Source: Pseudomonas sp. LD120
Lineage (GTDB): Bacteria; Pseudomonadota; Gammaproteobacteria; Pseudomonadales; Pseudomonadaceae
Length of the DNA: 64,000 nt
Assembly: GCF_009861525.1 (NCBI RefSeq)
Contig: NZ_WVHL01000005.1
Location: 2,666,001 to 2,730,000 of the forward strand
Direction: 5' to 3'
Made by a program: the position numbers and the translations under genes. Shown here one piece after another: positions 31,510 through 40,167 of this stretch. The notes below the pieces were generated by a model. The model saw only the letters and a list, made by a program, of their open reading frames with translations, had not been told where the DNA came from and searched no databases. The first letter of the stretch is position 1. Every line of letters begins with the position of its first letter.

Positions 31510-32034
31510 ATGTCTGGAACACCTGCGGCGCGAGTCAGCGACCCAACGGTTTGCCCGATTCCCGGGCATGGGGCCAATCCCATCGCCAGTGGCTCGGCGG
31601 ACGTACTGTTCGACGGCTTGCCGTCAGCCCGCCAAGGCGATGTAGCGGCCTGTGGCGGCGCCTTGAGCGGTGCATTGAGCCGCACCGTGTTCATCAATGG
31701 TCGGCCGGCTGCCACCCTGGGCTCGCTGGGCAGTCACGGCAACATGGTGATAGGCGGATCAGGGACGGTGATCATTGGCGATACCCATGTCCCGGCATCG
31801 TTTGTGGCGCCGTTGCCGGTGCAGATCAACTGGCCGTTCAGCGAACAATATGTGATTGAGTGTCAGGAAACCGGGAAACCATTGGCGGGGATTGCCTACG
31901 CCTTTAAAACAGCTTCAGGAAAGAGGCTCAATGGCGTGACCGGAAAAGATGGAAGAACCCAGAAAGTATCGTCTTCTGAAGCCGAGACCTATGAGTTGAT
32001 CATCGAACGACAGCGCGAAGTTGCGATTGCTTGA
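31510..32034 (+). CDS. PAAR-repeat spike protein with transthyretin-like extension
   Basis: A 174-residue protein. The PAAR domain (about 1-95) shows ARVSDPTVCPIPGHGANPIASGSADVLFDG, ARQGDVAACGG and GHGANP-type His/Cys residues that bind zinc at the spike tip. From about residue 105 a beta-sandwich-like extension (EQYVIECQETGKPLAGIAYAF, GVTGKDGRTQKVSSSEAETYEL) resembles the transthyretin-like modules on VgrG and PAAR proteins that carry effectors. ATG 31510 has AAGGAGG upstream. The gene is not part of the core HSI-II order: it sits between tssE and tssF and is followed by a truncated DUF6402-like gene, so this is an inserted effector cassette. Confidence 0.88.
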   Translation: MSGTPAARVSDPTVCPIPGHGANPIASGSADVLFDGLPSARQGDVAACGGALSGALSRTVFINGRPAATLGSLGSHGNMVIGGSGTVIIGDTHVPASFVAPLPVQINWPFSEQYVIECQETGKPLAGIAYAFKTASGKRLNGVTGKDGRTQKVSSSEAETYELIIERQREVAIA

Positions 32035-32102
32035 TCCAGGCTGAGAACAGCGAAAGGCAAGTTTGGCGGTCATTTGTATATTGCATGCAGAGGGTAACTG
32101 AA

Positions 32103-32441
32103 ATGACGGGGATGAAAGTGACTTCCAGCTTGGCTGCGTCGGATTGCCAGGTCGAGAAAACAATAGCTATTCGTCTATTCGGAGTGACCGATATTCCCGC
32201 GGCCATGAGAAAAGTCAACTGTAATGTTTCTACCGATCTAATGCAGTACTGGTTTGATGGGGGACCTTGGTCGACGACTGATGGAACAATGACTAAAGAA
32301 GTAGAAGAGCATGTTCCCGTTGCTCAGGCTCCATATTTTAGTAGAGAAATTGTCAAGATGAGTTGGTTGATGAAATTTGAGCGGATCAGAAAGGTTTTAG
32401 ATGTTTTGCGGGGTGTATGGAGTAACGGGCCTGCTCAATAG
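32103..32441 (+). pseudogene. Truncated DUF6402-like T6SS cargo gene
   Basis: About 112 residues from ATG 32103 (AGAGGG upstream). The segments IRLFGVTDIPAAMRKVNCNVSTDLMQYWFDGG, then IVKMSWLMKFERIRKVLDVLRGVWSN, resemble the N-terminal half of DUF6402 proteins, which are found beside PAAR genes and are usually two to three times longer. The stop at 32441 and the following AT-richer non-coding stretch suggest the rest has been lost. The family match is from memory and moderate. Base composition is clearly lower in GC than the neighbours, pointing to recent transfer. Confidence 0.5.
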
Positions 32442-32992
32442 TTGATGCGAGACAATATTCTTCCTTGGTTCGAAGGACAGCCTCTTGGTGTCTATCCACT
32501 TAGTTTTTGGGGGCGAGGTCGGAAGAGATTTTCGGGTATTGCAACAGTCGGCCAGTAAAGTTTGGCTTTAGTAGTGAAATAAGCGAGCTAAGGGTTGCAT
32601 TGGCCGTTTTTAATGTCAGGGTTTTTCCTGAAGGTGAGGTTGTTTTTTAATTTCGGGTTTCAAGCGGAAGCTTGTGGCTGTTCTTTTTGTTTATGGTTTC
32701 GATATTTTTTATTTTGATCCGCGTCATTCCGTGCGAGCGATAGTGTATTCGCTACTTGAAGGAGGGCTGATGATGTTGGCGGTGTTGCTCAGGATCTGGC
32801 TGGAAAAGTGGTTGCTTAGAGTTGGGCGCTGAAATCATCAGTAGTTGGGTATTGATCTTCTGCGCCATTGTCCGGCTGTAGAACGCAGTCGCTTTTACGG
32901 TTTCAAGTAACACGAATCGAGTCTGAACACTGATCTAAGTCAGGGGTTTCATATGCTCACCCATTCAACAGAGACCCCCAGGCAGGTAATCC
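32442..32992. other. AT-richer scar between the effector cassette and tssF
   Basis: 551 nt without a supported gene, with T-rich tracts (GTTTTTAATGTCAGGG, TGTTTTTTAATTT, CGATATTTTTTATTTTGATC) unlike the rest of the operon. A 37-codon frame at 32446 is not convincing. It is probably the decayed end of the cargo gene and a lost immunity gene. It may also contain a secondary promoter for tssF onward, but none was assigned. Confidence 0.5.
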
Positions 32993-34780
32993 ATGTCCTT
33001 CAACCACTACTACCAAAGCGAACTCACCGCGCTACGCCAGCTGGGTCGGCGTTTCGCCGAGCGTAGTCCGGCGCTGGCGCCGTTCCTCGGGCAGGCCGGG
33101 CGGGACCCGGATGTGGAGCGGTTGCTGGAAGGCTTTGCTTTTCTCTCGGGACGGCTGCGACAGAAGCTTGATGATGAGTTGCCAGAGCTCAGCCATTCGT
33201 TGATGCATTTGCTGTGGCCGAACTATATGCGGCCGTTGCCGGCGTTCAGCATTTTGCAGTTCGATCCGCTGCAGCACCCCGGGCCGGCGGTGTTGGTGGC
33301 GCGGGATACGCCAGTGGAAAGCGAGCCGGTCAACGAGGTGCGCTGTCGTTTTCGGACCTGTTATCCCACCGAGGTGCTGCCCTTGGATCTCTCCGGGTTG
33401 ACCTATTCGGTGAAGGGCGATGGCGCTTTGCTCAGTTTGCGCCTGGAGATGAGTTGCGACGGGCATGTCGGGGAGTTGGAACTCAGCCGCTTGCGGCTGC
33501 ACCTGGCCGGCGAGCGCTACATCAGTCAGATGCTTTACCTGAGCCTGCTGCGCAACCTGGAAGGCATCGAGCTGGTGCCGTTGCGCGCCAGCGGCGAGCC
33601 CCTGAGCGGGGCCAACGGCGATCCACTGTCGTTCAAGATTCCCGGCAACCAGGTGCAGCCGGTGGGGTTTGCCGAGGAGGAGGCGTTGATCCCCTATCCG
33701 CTGAATACCTTCCGCGGTTATCGCTATTTGCAGGAATATTTCTCCTTCCAGGACAAGTTTTTGTTTGTCGATCTCAGTGGCCTGGAGGTGCTTCGCTCGC
33801 TGCCTGAAGACCACCTCAAGCAGATTCAGGGGCTCGAACTGCGCTTCGATATTCGCAAGAGCGGTATCCAGCGTCTGCGCCCGACCCTGGACAACGTCAA
33901 GTTGTACTGCACCCCCATCGTCAATCTGTTCAAACACGACGCGCTGCCGATTCGCCTCGACGGCAAGCAGGATGAGTACCTGCTGCTGCCGGCCGAATAC
34001 GACCTGGAAAACTGCGGGGTGTTCTCGGTGGATGCGGTCACCGGCTGGGCGCCGGGCGGGGTGGGGTACCAGGACTACGTGCCGTTCGAGTCCTTCGAAC
34101 ATGACCCCAGTTTCGACGTGCCCCAGAGCCGTCCGCACTACAGCATCCGTCAGCGTTCGTCCTTGCTTCACGACGGTCTGGACACCTACCTGAGTTTTGC
34201 CATCCGCCACGCCGAGGACCAGGAAACCCTGTCCATCGAGCTGACGTGCACCAATCAGAATCTGCCCCGTCAGCTCAAGCTCGGCGAGATCAATCAGGCT
34301 TGCGAAGCCACCCCGGACTTTCTCAGCTTTCGCAATATCACCGCGGCTACGCCCAGCTTCGCGCCGCCGATCAATCGCGACTTTCTGTGGAAGTTGATCA
34401 GCAACATGTCCCTTAACTACCTGTCGCTGGCCAACGTCGATGCGCTCAAGGTGATTCTCGAAACCTACGACCTGCCGCGCTATTACGACCAACACGCCGA
34501 ACGGGTCAGCAAACGCTTGCTGGGGGGGCTCAAGTCGATCCGGCATGAGCACGTCGATCGCCTGCACCGCGGCTTGCCGCTGCGCGGCCTGCGCACCGAG
34601 CTGACCATCGACCCACAGGGTTATATCGGCGAAGGCGACCTGTTCATCTTCGCTTCAGTGCTCAACGAGTTTTTCGCTCTTTACGCCAGTCTCAATTCGT
34701 ACCACGAGCTGCGGGTAAACAGTACACAAGGAGAGGTGTACCAATGGACGCCACGCATGGGGCAGCAGCCCCTGCTTTAA
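32993..34780 (+). CDS. tssF: Type VI baseplate protein TssF
   Basis: A 595-residue protein with the TssF/VasA pattern: MSFNHYYQSELTALRQLGRRFAERSPALAPFL, RDPDVERLLEGFAFLSGRLRQKLDDELPELSHSLMHLLWPNYMRPLPAFSI, YPLNTFRGYRYLQEYFSFQDKF. Its end overlaps tssG by 37 bases. TssF, TssG, TssK and TssE build the baseplate wedge. Confidence 0.95.
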   Translation: MSFNHYYQSELTALRQLGRRFAERSPALAPFLGQAGRDPDVERLLEGFAFLSGRLRQKLDDELPELSHSLMHLLWPNYMRPLPAFSILQFDPLQHPGPAVLVARDTPVESEPVNEVRCRFRTCYPTEVLPLDLSGLTYSVKGDGALLSLRLEMSCDGHVGELELSRLRLHLAGERYISQMLYLSLLRNLEGIELVPLRASGEPLSGANGDPLSFKIPGNQVQPVGFAEEEALIPYPLNTFRGYRYLQEYFSFQDKFLFVDLSGLEVLRSLPEDHLKQIQGLELRFDIRKSGIQRLRPTLDNVKLYCTPIVNLFKHDALPIRLDGKQDEYLLLPAEYDLENCGVFSVDAVTGWAPGGVGYQDYVPFESFEHDPSFDVPQSRPHYSIRQRSSLLHDGLDTYLSFAIRHAEDQETLSIELTCTNQNLPRQLKLGEINQACEATPDFLSFRNITAATPSFAPPINRDFLWKLISNMSLNYLSLANVDALKVILETYDLPRYYDQHAERVSKRLLGGLKSIRHEHVDRLHRGLPLRGLRTELTIDPQGYIGEGDLFIFASVLNEFFALYASLNSYHELRVNSTQGEVYQWTPRMGQQPLL

Positions 34781-35751
34781 GCGAGTTGTCCCGGGGTATA
34801 CGGGAGTACTCGCTGTTTCAGGCGGTGATGCTGGTGGTCGATCGACTGCGTGACGCTCACCCGCACCTGAGTGATGACGAACTCTACGATCAGCTGGAGT
34901 TCCAGGCCAACCCGAGTCTGGGGTTTCCGGGCAGCGACGTCGATCGCGTGGAGTTTTTCGAGGAGTACGGGCAACTGCACGCGCGCTTGCGCCTCAATCT
35001 GATCGGCCTATTTGGTGCCGCTTCGCCGCTGCCTGCCTTTTATGGCGAGCAGGCGTTGGGTGATAGCGAAGAGGGCAACCCGACGCGCAATTTCCTTGAC
35101 TTGTTCCACCACCGCTTGCAGCGCCTGATGTTGCCGATCTGGCGCAAATACCGCTATCGGGCGAGCTTCGCCAGCGGCGCCCTGGACCCGTTTTCCAGTC
35201 ACTTGTTCGCCCTGATCGGGCTGGGCGGCGAGCAGGCTCGTCAGGCCAAGGAGCTGAACTGGAAGCGCTTGCTGCCCTACCTCGGTCTGCTGAGTCTGCG
35301 AGCGCACTCGGCGGCGCTGATCGAGGCGGTACTGCGTTACTACTTCAAGCACCCGCAATTGGTGATCGAGCAGTGCATTGAGCGTCGGGTGGAGATTCTC
35401 GAGGAACAGCGTAATCGCCTGGGCCTGGGCAACAGCCAGCTCGGCGAGGACCTGGTGCTGGGAGAACGGGTGCGCGACCGCAGCGGCAAGTTCCGTATTC
35501 ATGTCCGTGAGCTGGATTGGCAACGCTTCCATGAGTTCTTGCCGATCGGCTTTGGCTACCAACCCCTCTGCGCTTTGGTGCGTTTCACCCTGCGCGACCC
35601 GTTGGACTACGACATCCGCCTGGTGCTGCGCCAGGAAGAAATCCGTGAACTGTGCATCGGCGAGCAGAACCCCTGCCGCCTGGGCTGGACCAGCTGGCTG
35701 GGTCGTGAACGCGCCGATGGCGTGGTGACCCTGGGCAGCCTCTCTCATTAA
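34744..35751 (+). CDS. tssG: Type VI baseplate protein TssG
   Basis: A 335-residue protein with the TssG/VasB pattern: LSRGIREYSLFQAVMLVVDRL, EFQANPSLGFPGSDV, LNLIGLFGAASPLPAFYGEQAL, FLDLFHHRLQRLMLPIWRKYRY and a C-terminal FLPIGFGYQPLCALVRFTLRDPLDYDI. The GAGAGG ribosome site lies inside the end of tssF. Confidence 0.95.
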   Translation: MDATHGAAAPALSELSRGIREYSLFQAVMLVVDRLRDAHPHLSDDELYDQLEFQANPSLGFPGSDVDRVEFFEEYGQLHARLRLNLIGLFGAASPLPAFYGEQALGDSEEGNPTRNFLDLFHHRLQRLMLPIWRKYRYRASFASGALDPFSSHLFALIGLGGEQARQAKELNWKRLLPYLGLLSLRAHSAALIEAVLRYYFKHPQLVIEQCIERRVEILEEQRNRLGLGNSQLGEDLVLGERVRDRSGKFRIHVRELDWQRFHEFLPIGFGYQPLCALVRFTLRDPLDYDIRLVLRQEEIRELCIGEQNPCRLGWTSWLGRERADGVVTLGSLSH

Positions 35752-35762
35752 GGACGAGACCC

Positions 35763-38387
35763 ATGATCAACCTAGACCTGCAACAACTGATTCAGGCACT
35801 GGATGCCGATTGCCGACGCGACCTGGAGCATTGCGCCGAACGTTGCGTGGCCCGGGGCGGCAGCAAAATTCTGGTGGAAGACCTGCTGTTGCAATTGCTG
35901 GAGCGGCCCCAAGGCCTGCTCGCCCGGGCCTTGCAGGACGCCGGAATCGATGCCGGTGAATTCAGTGGGGTCTTGCAGGCGGGAAGCGAGCACAGCGCTT
36001 CGCGCAATCCGGTGTTCGCCCCGGAGCTGATGCAATGGCTGCAGGACGCATTGCTAGTGGCGACCCTTGAACTGGGACAAACCCAGGTCGAACAAGCGGC
36101 ATTGCTCCTGGCCTTGTTGCGTAATCCGCTGCGCTACGCCGGCAGCCGTTATCAGCCGTTGCTGGCGCGGTTGAACATCGAGCGTCTGAAGGACTTCGCC
36201 CTGGCCCAGCAGGTCCCGCAGGACTCCGGCGGCAAGCCTGCGGCCCATGCCGAGTCGCTGTTGCAGCGCTTCACCCACAACCTCACCCAGCAGGCCCGGG
36301 ACGGCCAGCTGGACCCGGTACTGTGTCGCGATGAGGCAATCCGCCAGATGGTGGATATCCTCGCCCGGCGGCGCAAGAACAACCCGATCATTGTCGGCGA
36401 GGCTGGGGTCGGCAAGACTGCCGTGGTGGAAGGACTGGCTTCACGTATTGCTGCGGGAGAGGTGCCTCAGGCCCTGCAAGGCGTGGAATTGCTGTCCCTG
36501 GACATGGGCCTGCTGCAAGCCGGTGCCAGCGTCAAAGGTGAGTTCGAGCGGCGCCTCAAGGGCGTGATCGACGAGGTCAAGGCATCGCCCCGGCCGATCA
36601 TCATCTTCATCGACGAGGCCCACACCCTGATCGGCGCCGGGGGCAATGCCGGGGGCGCCGACGCCGCCAACCTGCTCAAGCCGGCGCTGGCCCGGGGCGA
36701 GTTGCGCACCATCGCCGCCACCACCTGGAGCGAATACAAAAAATACTTCGAGAAGGACCCGGCGCTGGCCCGGCGCTTCCAGCCCGTGCAGTTGCATGAG
36801 CCTAGCGTCGACGAGGCGGTGACCATTCTGCGCGGGCTGGCCCGGGTCTATGAAAAGAGCCACGGGATCTACCTGCGCGATGACGCGGTGGTGGCGGCGG
36901 CGCAGTTGTCGGCTCGCTACCTGGCCGGCCGGCAACTGCCGGACAAAGCCGTCGATGTGCTGGACACCGCCTGTGCCCGAGTGCGTATCAGCCTGGCGAC
37001 CGCGCCGCACAGCCTGGAACGGTTGCGGGCCGAGCGGGCCGAAGGTGAACGTCAGCGACAGGCCTGGCGCCGAGACGCCGAGGCGGGCCTGGACATCGAT
37101 CAAGACGCCCTGGAGCTGCTGGAGCAGCGCTTGATCGAGGCCGAGCACGAGCAGCAGGGGTTGGAACAACGCTGGACACAACAGCGCCAACGGGCCGAAC
37201 GCCTGCTGGCGCTGCGTCAGGAACTGGCCCTGGCTCGGGACCTGGCCAACGATCTACCGCAAGACGGCGCCGCCACGGAAGCCGCCGCGCCCGTTGCCAA
37301 TATCCAGGCGCTGGAGGCCGAACTCATGGCTGTCCATCGCGACTTGAGCACGGCTCAGGCTCAGGAACGCCTGGTGAGCTTTGAGGTGTGTCCACGCCTG
37401 GTGGCGCAAGTGATCAGCGCCTGGACCGGAGTGCCCCTGGAGCAACTGGCCCGCGAGCACAACGCGCGTGTGGCCAGTTTTGCTCAGGACCTGCGCTCGC
37501 GGATTCGTGGACAGGAACAGGCAGTGCAGGCCCTTGACCGCTCCATGCGCGCTAGCGCTGCGGGCCTGAACACACCCGATGCGCCAGTGGGGGTGTTTCT
37601 GCTGGTAGGTCCCAGCGGCGTCGGCAAGACCGAAACCGCCCTGGCTCTAGCCGACCTTCTGTACGGCGGCGAGCGTTTCCTGACCACCATCAACATGTCG
37701 GAGTTTCAAGAGAAGCACACCGTGTCGCGGTTGATCGGCGCACCACCGGGTTATGTCGGCTACGGCGAGGGCGGCATGCTCACCGAAGCCGTGCGCCAGA
37801 AACCTTATTCGGTGGTGCTGCTGGACGAGGTGGAGAAGGCCGATCCGGATGTGCTCAACCTGTTCTATCAGATCTTCGACAAGGGCTTGGCCAATGATGG
37901 CGAAGGGCGTGAGATCGACTTTCGCAACACCTTGATTCTGATGACCTCGAACCTGGCCAGCGAGCGCATCAACGCGCTCTGCGAAGGCTCGCGCCGGCCC
38001 AGTGCCGAGGCCTTGGAAGAAGCCATTCGCCCAGCCCTCAGCGCCCATTTCAAGCCGGCGTTGCTGGCGCGCATGCGCGTGGTGCCGTTCTACCCGGTAG
38101 ACGGGCCAGTGCTGCGCGAGTTGATTGAAATCAAATTGCGGCGCCTGGGGCAGCGCCTGGAGCGTCGGCAGTTGCAGTTCAGCCACTGCCAGAACCTGGT
38201 CGGGCATCTGGCTCAGCGCTGCGGACAAAGCGACAGCGGCGCGCGGTTGATCGATCACCTGCTGGAGGCGCACCTGATTCCGCGGGTAGCCGACCGTTTG
38301 CTCGACGCCATGGCCACGGGCGAAACGCTCAAGCGGGTTCACGCCACTGTGGATGAGCAGGGCGGCGTGATGTGTGAGTTCGCCTGA
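35763..38387 (+). CDS. clpV: Type VI AAA+ ATPase ClpV (TssH)
   Basis: An 874-residue ClpB-like ATPase with two AAA+ domains: Walker A1 GEAGVGKT near residue 212 and A2 GPSGVGKT near residue 616, Walker B IIFIDEAHTLIGAG and VVLLDEVEKAD. The N-terminal domain has the helix that recognises TssC. It disassembles contracted sheaths for reuse. A shorter-than-ClpB middle coiled coil (about 420-500) is typical of ClpV. Confidence 0.95.
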   Translation: MINLDLQQLIQALDADCRRDLEHCAERCVARGGSKILVEDLLLQLLERPQGLLARALQDAGIDAGEFSGVLQAGSEHSASRNPVFAPELMQWLQDALLVATLELGQTQVEQAALLLALLRNPLRYAGSRYQPLLARLNIERLKDFALAQQVPQDSGGKPAAHAESLLQRFTHNLTQQARDGQLDPVLCRDEAIRQMVDILARRRKNNPIIVGEAGVGKTAVVEGLASRIAAGEVPQALQGVELLSLDMGLLQAGASVKGEFERRLKGVIDEVKASPRPIIIFIDEAHTLIGAGGNAGGADAANLLKPALARGELRTIAATTWSEYKKYFEKDPALARRFQPVQLHEPSVDEAVTILRGLARVYEKSHGIYLRDDAVVAAAQLSARYLAGRQLPDKAVDVLDTACARVRISLATAPHSLERLRAERAEGERQRQAWRRDAEAGLDIDQDALELLEQRLIEAEHEQQGLEQRWTQQRQRAERLLALRQELALARDLANDLPQDGAATEAAAPVANIQALEAELMAVHRDLSTAQAQERLVSFEVCPRLVAQVISAWTGVPLEQLAREHNARVASFAQDLRSRIRGQEQAVQALDRSMRASAAGLNTPDAPVGVFLLVGPSGVGKTETALALADLLYGGERFLTTINMSEFQEKHTVSRLIGAPPGYVGYGEGGMLTEAVRQKPYSVVLLDEVEKADPDVLNLFYQIFDKGLANDGEGREIDFRNTLILMTSNLASERINALCEGSRRPSAEALEEAIRPALSAHFKPALLARMRVVPFYPVDGPVLRELIEIKLRRLGQRLERRQLQFSHCQNLVGHLAQRCGQSDSGARLIDHLLEAHLIPRVADRLLDAMATGETLKRVHATVDEQGGVMCEFA

Positions 38388-38394
38388 GGTGGGC

Positions 38395-39924
38395 ATGATG
38401 TTCTCGCAAATTGACCAGCCACTGGCTTACGCCGAATCCCTGTTGGGGATGTACTGCGACCTGGCCGGTGCTCGGGATGAGGCGACGTTGCTGGCCGACT
38501 TTGTTACGGCGGTGGCTCGGCTCAGCGGCTGTGAACTGAGTCAGCTGTACCTGCTCGATGCCACCCATACTGACTTGGGACTTTGCGCCCAGTACCTGGA
38601 GGGCGTCACCCCGCCGCGCTTGGACGAGGCGCTGCCTGCGGCTTACAACGATGAGCAACTGCTGCAGTTTGCGCTGTGCCAGAACCGCGTGCTGTATCTG
38701 GCGGACCTGGGCAGCGGTTTGTACCAGACCGATTTCCTGCCGGACGCTGGCGATCCCTGGCACTCGCTGTTGTGCGTGCCTCTGACCAGTACCTTGGGGG
38801 CGGTGCAGGGGCTGCTGTTGTGTGCCAGTCGTGCGCCCGCAGCCTTGCAAGGCTTTGCCGGTTCGCTGGGCGTGTCAGGGGCTTTCCTGCTTGCCCAGCT
38901 CAGTCTGCGGCGGCATTGGCAGCGCTCTACGGCGGTGATCCCGGGCGAACCCGAAGCACAGCGTCGAGCCAGTGACTATGGGCTGATTGGTAGGAGCCAG
39001 GCCATGCGCCAGACTTGCCGACTGATCAGCAAGGTGCTGCACAGCCCGTATACGGTCTTGCTCCAGGGCGAGACCGGCACCGGCAAGGAGGTGGTGGCGC
39101 GGGCCATCCACGACTACGGCCCGCGTTGCTCCCAGCCCTTTATCGTGCAGAACTGCGCGGCGTTGCCCGAGCATCTGCTTGAGAGTGAACTGTTCGGTTA
39201 CCGCAAGGGCGCGTTCACCGGCGCCGACCGTGACCGCGTCGGGCTGTTTGAGTCGGCGGACGGCGGCACGCTATTGCTGGACGAAGTCGGTGACATGCCC
39301 CTGGCACTGCAGGCCAAGCTGCTGCGGGTGTTGCAGGAAAGTGAAATTCGTCCCCTGGGCAGCAACGACACCCGCAAGATTGATGTGCGCATCATTGCCG
39401 CGACCCACCGTGACCTTGCGGCGATGGTCAGCGCCGGTGATTTTCGTGAAGACCTGTACTACCGCCTGGGTCAATTCCCCATCGAGCTGCCTGCCCTGCG
39501 TCAACGCGAGGGCGATATCCCGCAGCTCGCCCGCTACTTCTGTGACAAGACCTGCGCCTTCCTGCAGCGCGAGCCACTGACCTGGTCCGACACCGCGTTG
39601 CAACTGCTCGGTGCGTACGCCTTTCCCGGCAACGTGCGCGAGCTCAAGGGGCTGGTGGAGCGCGCGGTGCTGCTCTGCGACGGTCGCGAGTTGTTGCCCG
39701 AGCATCTGCTGCTGCGCCATCGCGCGCAGCAGGATGCGCAAACATTGAACTTGCGGCTGCGCATGGAACAGGTCGAGCGCGGCCTGTTGTTGGAATGCCT
39801 GCACAAGCATGCCGGCAACCGCACCAACGCCGCCCGCGAGTTGGGTATGTCGCGGCGAGCCCTGCATTACCGGTTGGCCCGTTTGAAAATCCAGCCGCAG
39901 TCGCGGAAGGAGTCCTGTCCATGA
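38395..39924 (+). CDS. Sigma54-dependent activator of the T6SS (Sfa2-like)
   Basis: A 509-residue enhancer-binding protein: an N-terminal GAF-like sensor (about 20-165), the AAA+ domain with Walker A GETGTGKE at residue 225, the GAFTGA loop at 272-277 (contact to sigma54), Walker B GGTLLLDEVGD, and a C-terminal Fis-type helix-turn-helix (NRTNAARELGMSRRALHYRLARL). ATG 38395 has GAGGTGGGC upstream; a GTG at 38374 is less likely. It corresponds to sfa2 of HSI-II and probably acts on the -24/-12 promoter at 27429, an autoregulated loop. Confidence 0.92.
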   Translation: MMFSQIDQPLAYAESLLGMYCDLAGARDEATLLADFVTAVARLSGCELSQLYLLDATHTDLGLCAQYLEGVTPPRLDEALPAAYNDEQLLQFALCQNRVLYLADLGSGLYQTDFLPDAGDPWHSLLCVPLTSTLGAVQGLLLCASRAPAALQGFAGSLGVSGAFLLAQLSLRRHWQRSTAVIPGEPEAQRRASDYGLIGRSQAMRQTCRLISKVLHSPYTVLLQGETGTGKEVVARAIHDYGPRCSQPFIVQNCAALPEHLLESELFGYRKGAFTGADRDRVGLFESADGGTLLLDEVGDMPLALQAKLLRVLQESEIRPLGSNDTRKIDVRIIAATHRDLAAMVSAGDFREDLYYRLGQFPIELPALRQREGDIPQLARYFCDKTCAFLQREPLTWSDTALQLLGAYAFPGNVRELKGLVERAVLLCDGRELLPEHLLLRHRAQQDAQTLNLRLRMEQVERGLLLECLHKHAGNRTNAARELGMSRRALHYRLARLKIQPQSRKESCP

Positions 39925-40010
39925 GTCGTCCCGCTCACGCTGTGCACCTGATCGGCGTAGCCCGACGACCTCGGCGCCGCGTCCCTCATTTTTCCTTGGA
40001 GAAGCACTGA
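39921..40010 (+). CDS. Possible 29-residue coupling peptide
   Basis: ATG 39921 overlaps the activator stop (ATGA), and its own stop overlaps the orfX start (TGATG). The peptide is basic (MSRPAHAVHLIGVARRPRRR). It could be a translation relay between the two genes or chance; no family is recognised. Confidence 0.25.
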   Translation: MSRPAHAVHLIGVARRPRRRVPHFSLEKH

Positions 40011-40150
40011 TGTCTGTTCGCCCCTGGTCCCTTGTCCTGTTGCTTCTGGTGGTGCTCGGCCACCTCAGTGGTTGCAGCGGCAATTACAAATTCAACGACC
40101 ACAGCTATCGCCCGCTCGGAGATCCGCAGACGGTCAATCGCGGCAAGTGA
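40010..40150 (+). CDS. Small T6SS lipoprotein (OrfX-like)
   Basis: A 46-residue lipoprotein: MSVRPWSLVLLLLVVLGHLSGC leader with lipobox LSGC (Cys22), then SGNYKFNDHSYRPLGDPQTV. Position and size match orfX of the P. aeruginosa HSI-II cluster, between sfa2 and fha2. GGAGAAG precedes the ATG. Role unknown. Confidence 0.85.
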   Translation: MSVRPWSLVLLLLVVLGHLSGCSGNYKFNDHSYRPLGDPQTVNRGK

Positions 40151-40167
40151 GCGCAAGGAGCAGCACC

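Noticed and set aside
32446..32559. 37-codon frame after the DUF6402-like fragment
   Set aside because: Too short, no clear ribosome site, and no convincing match to the missing half of the cargo protein.
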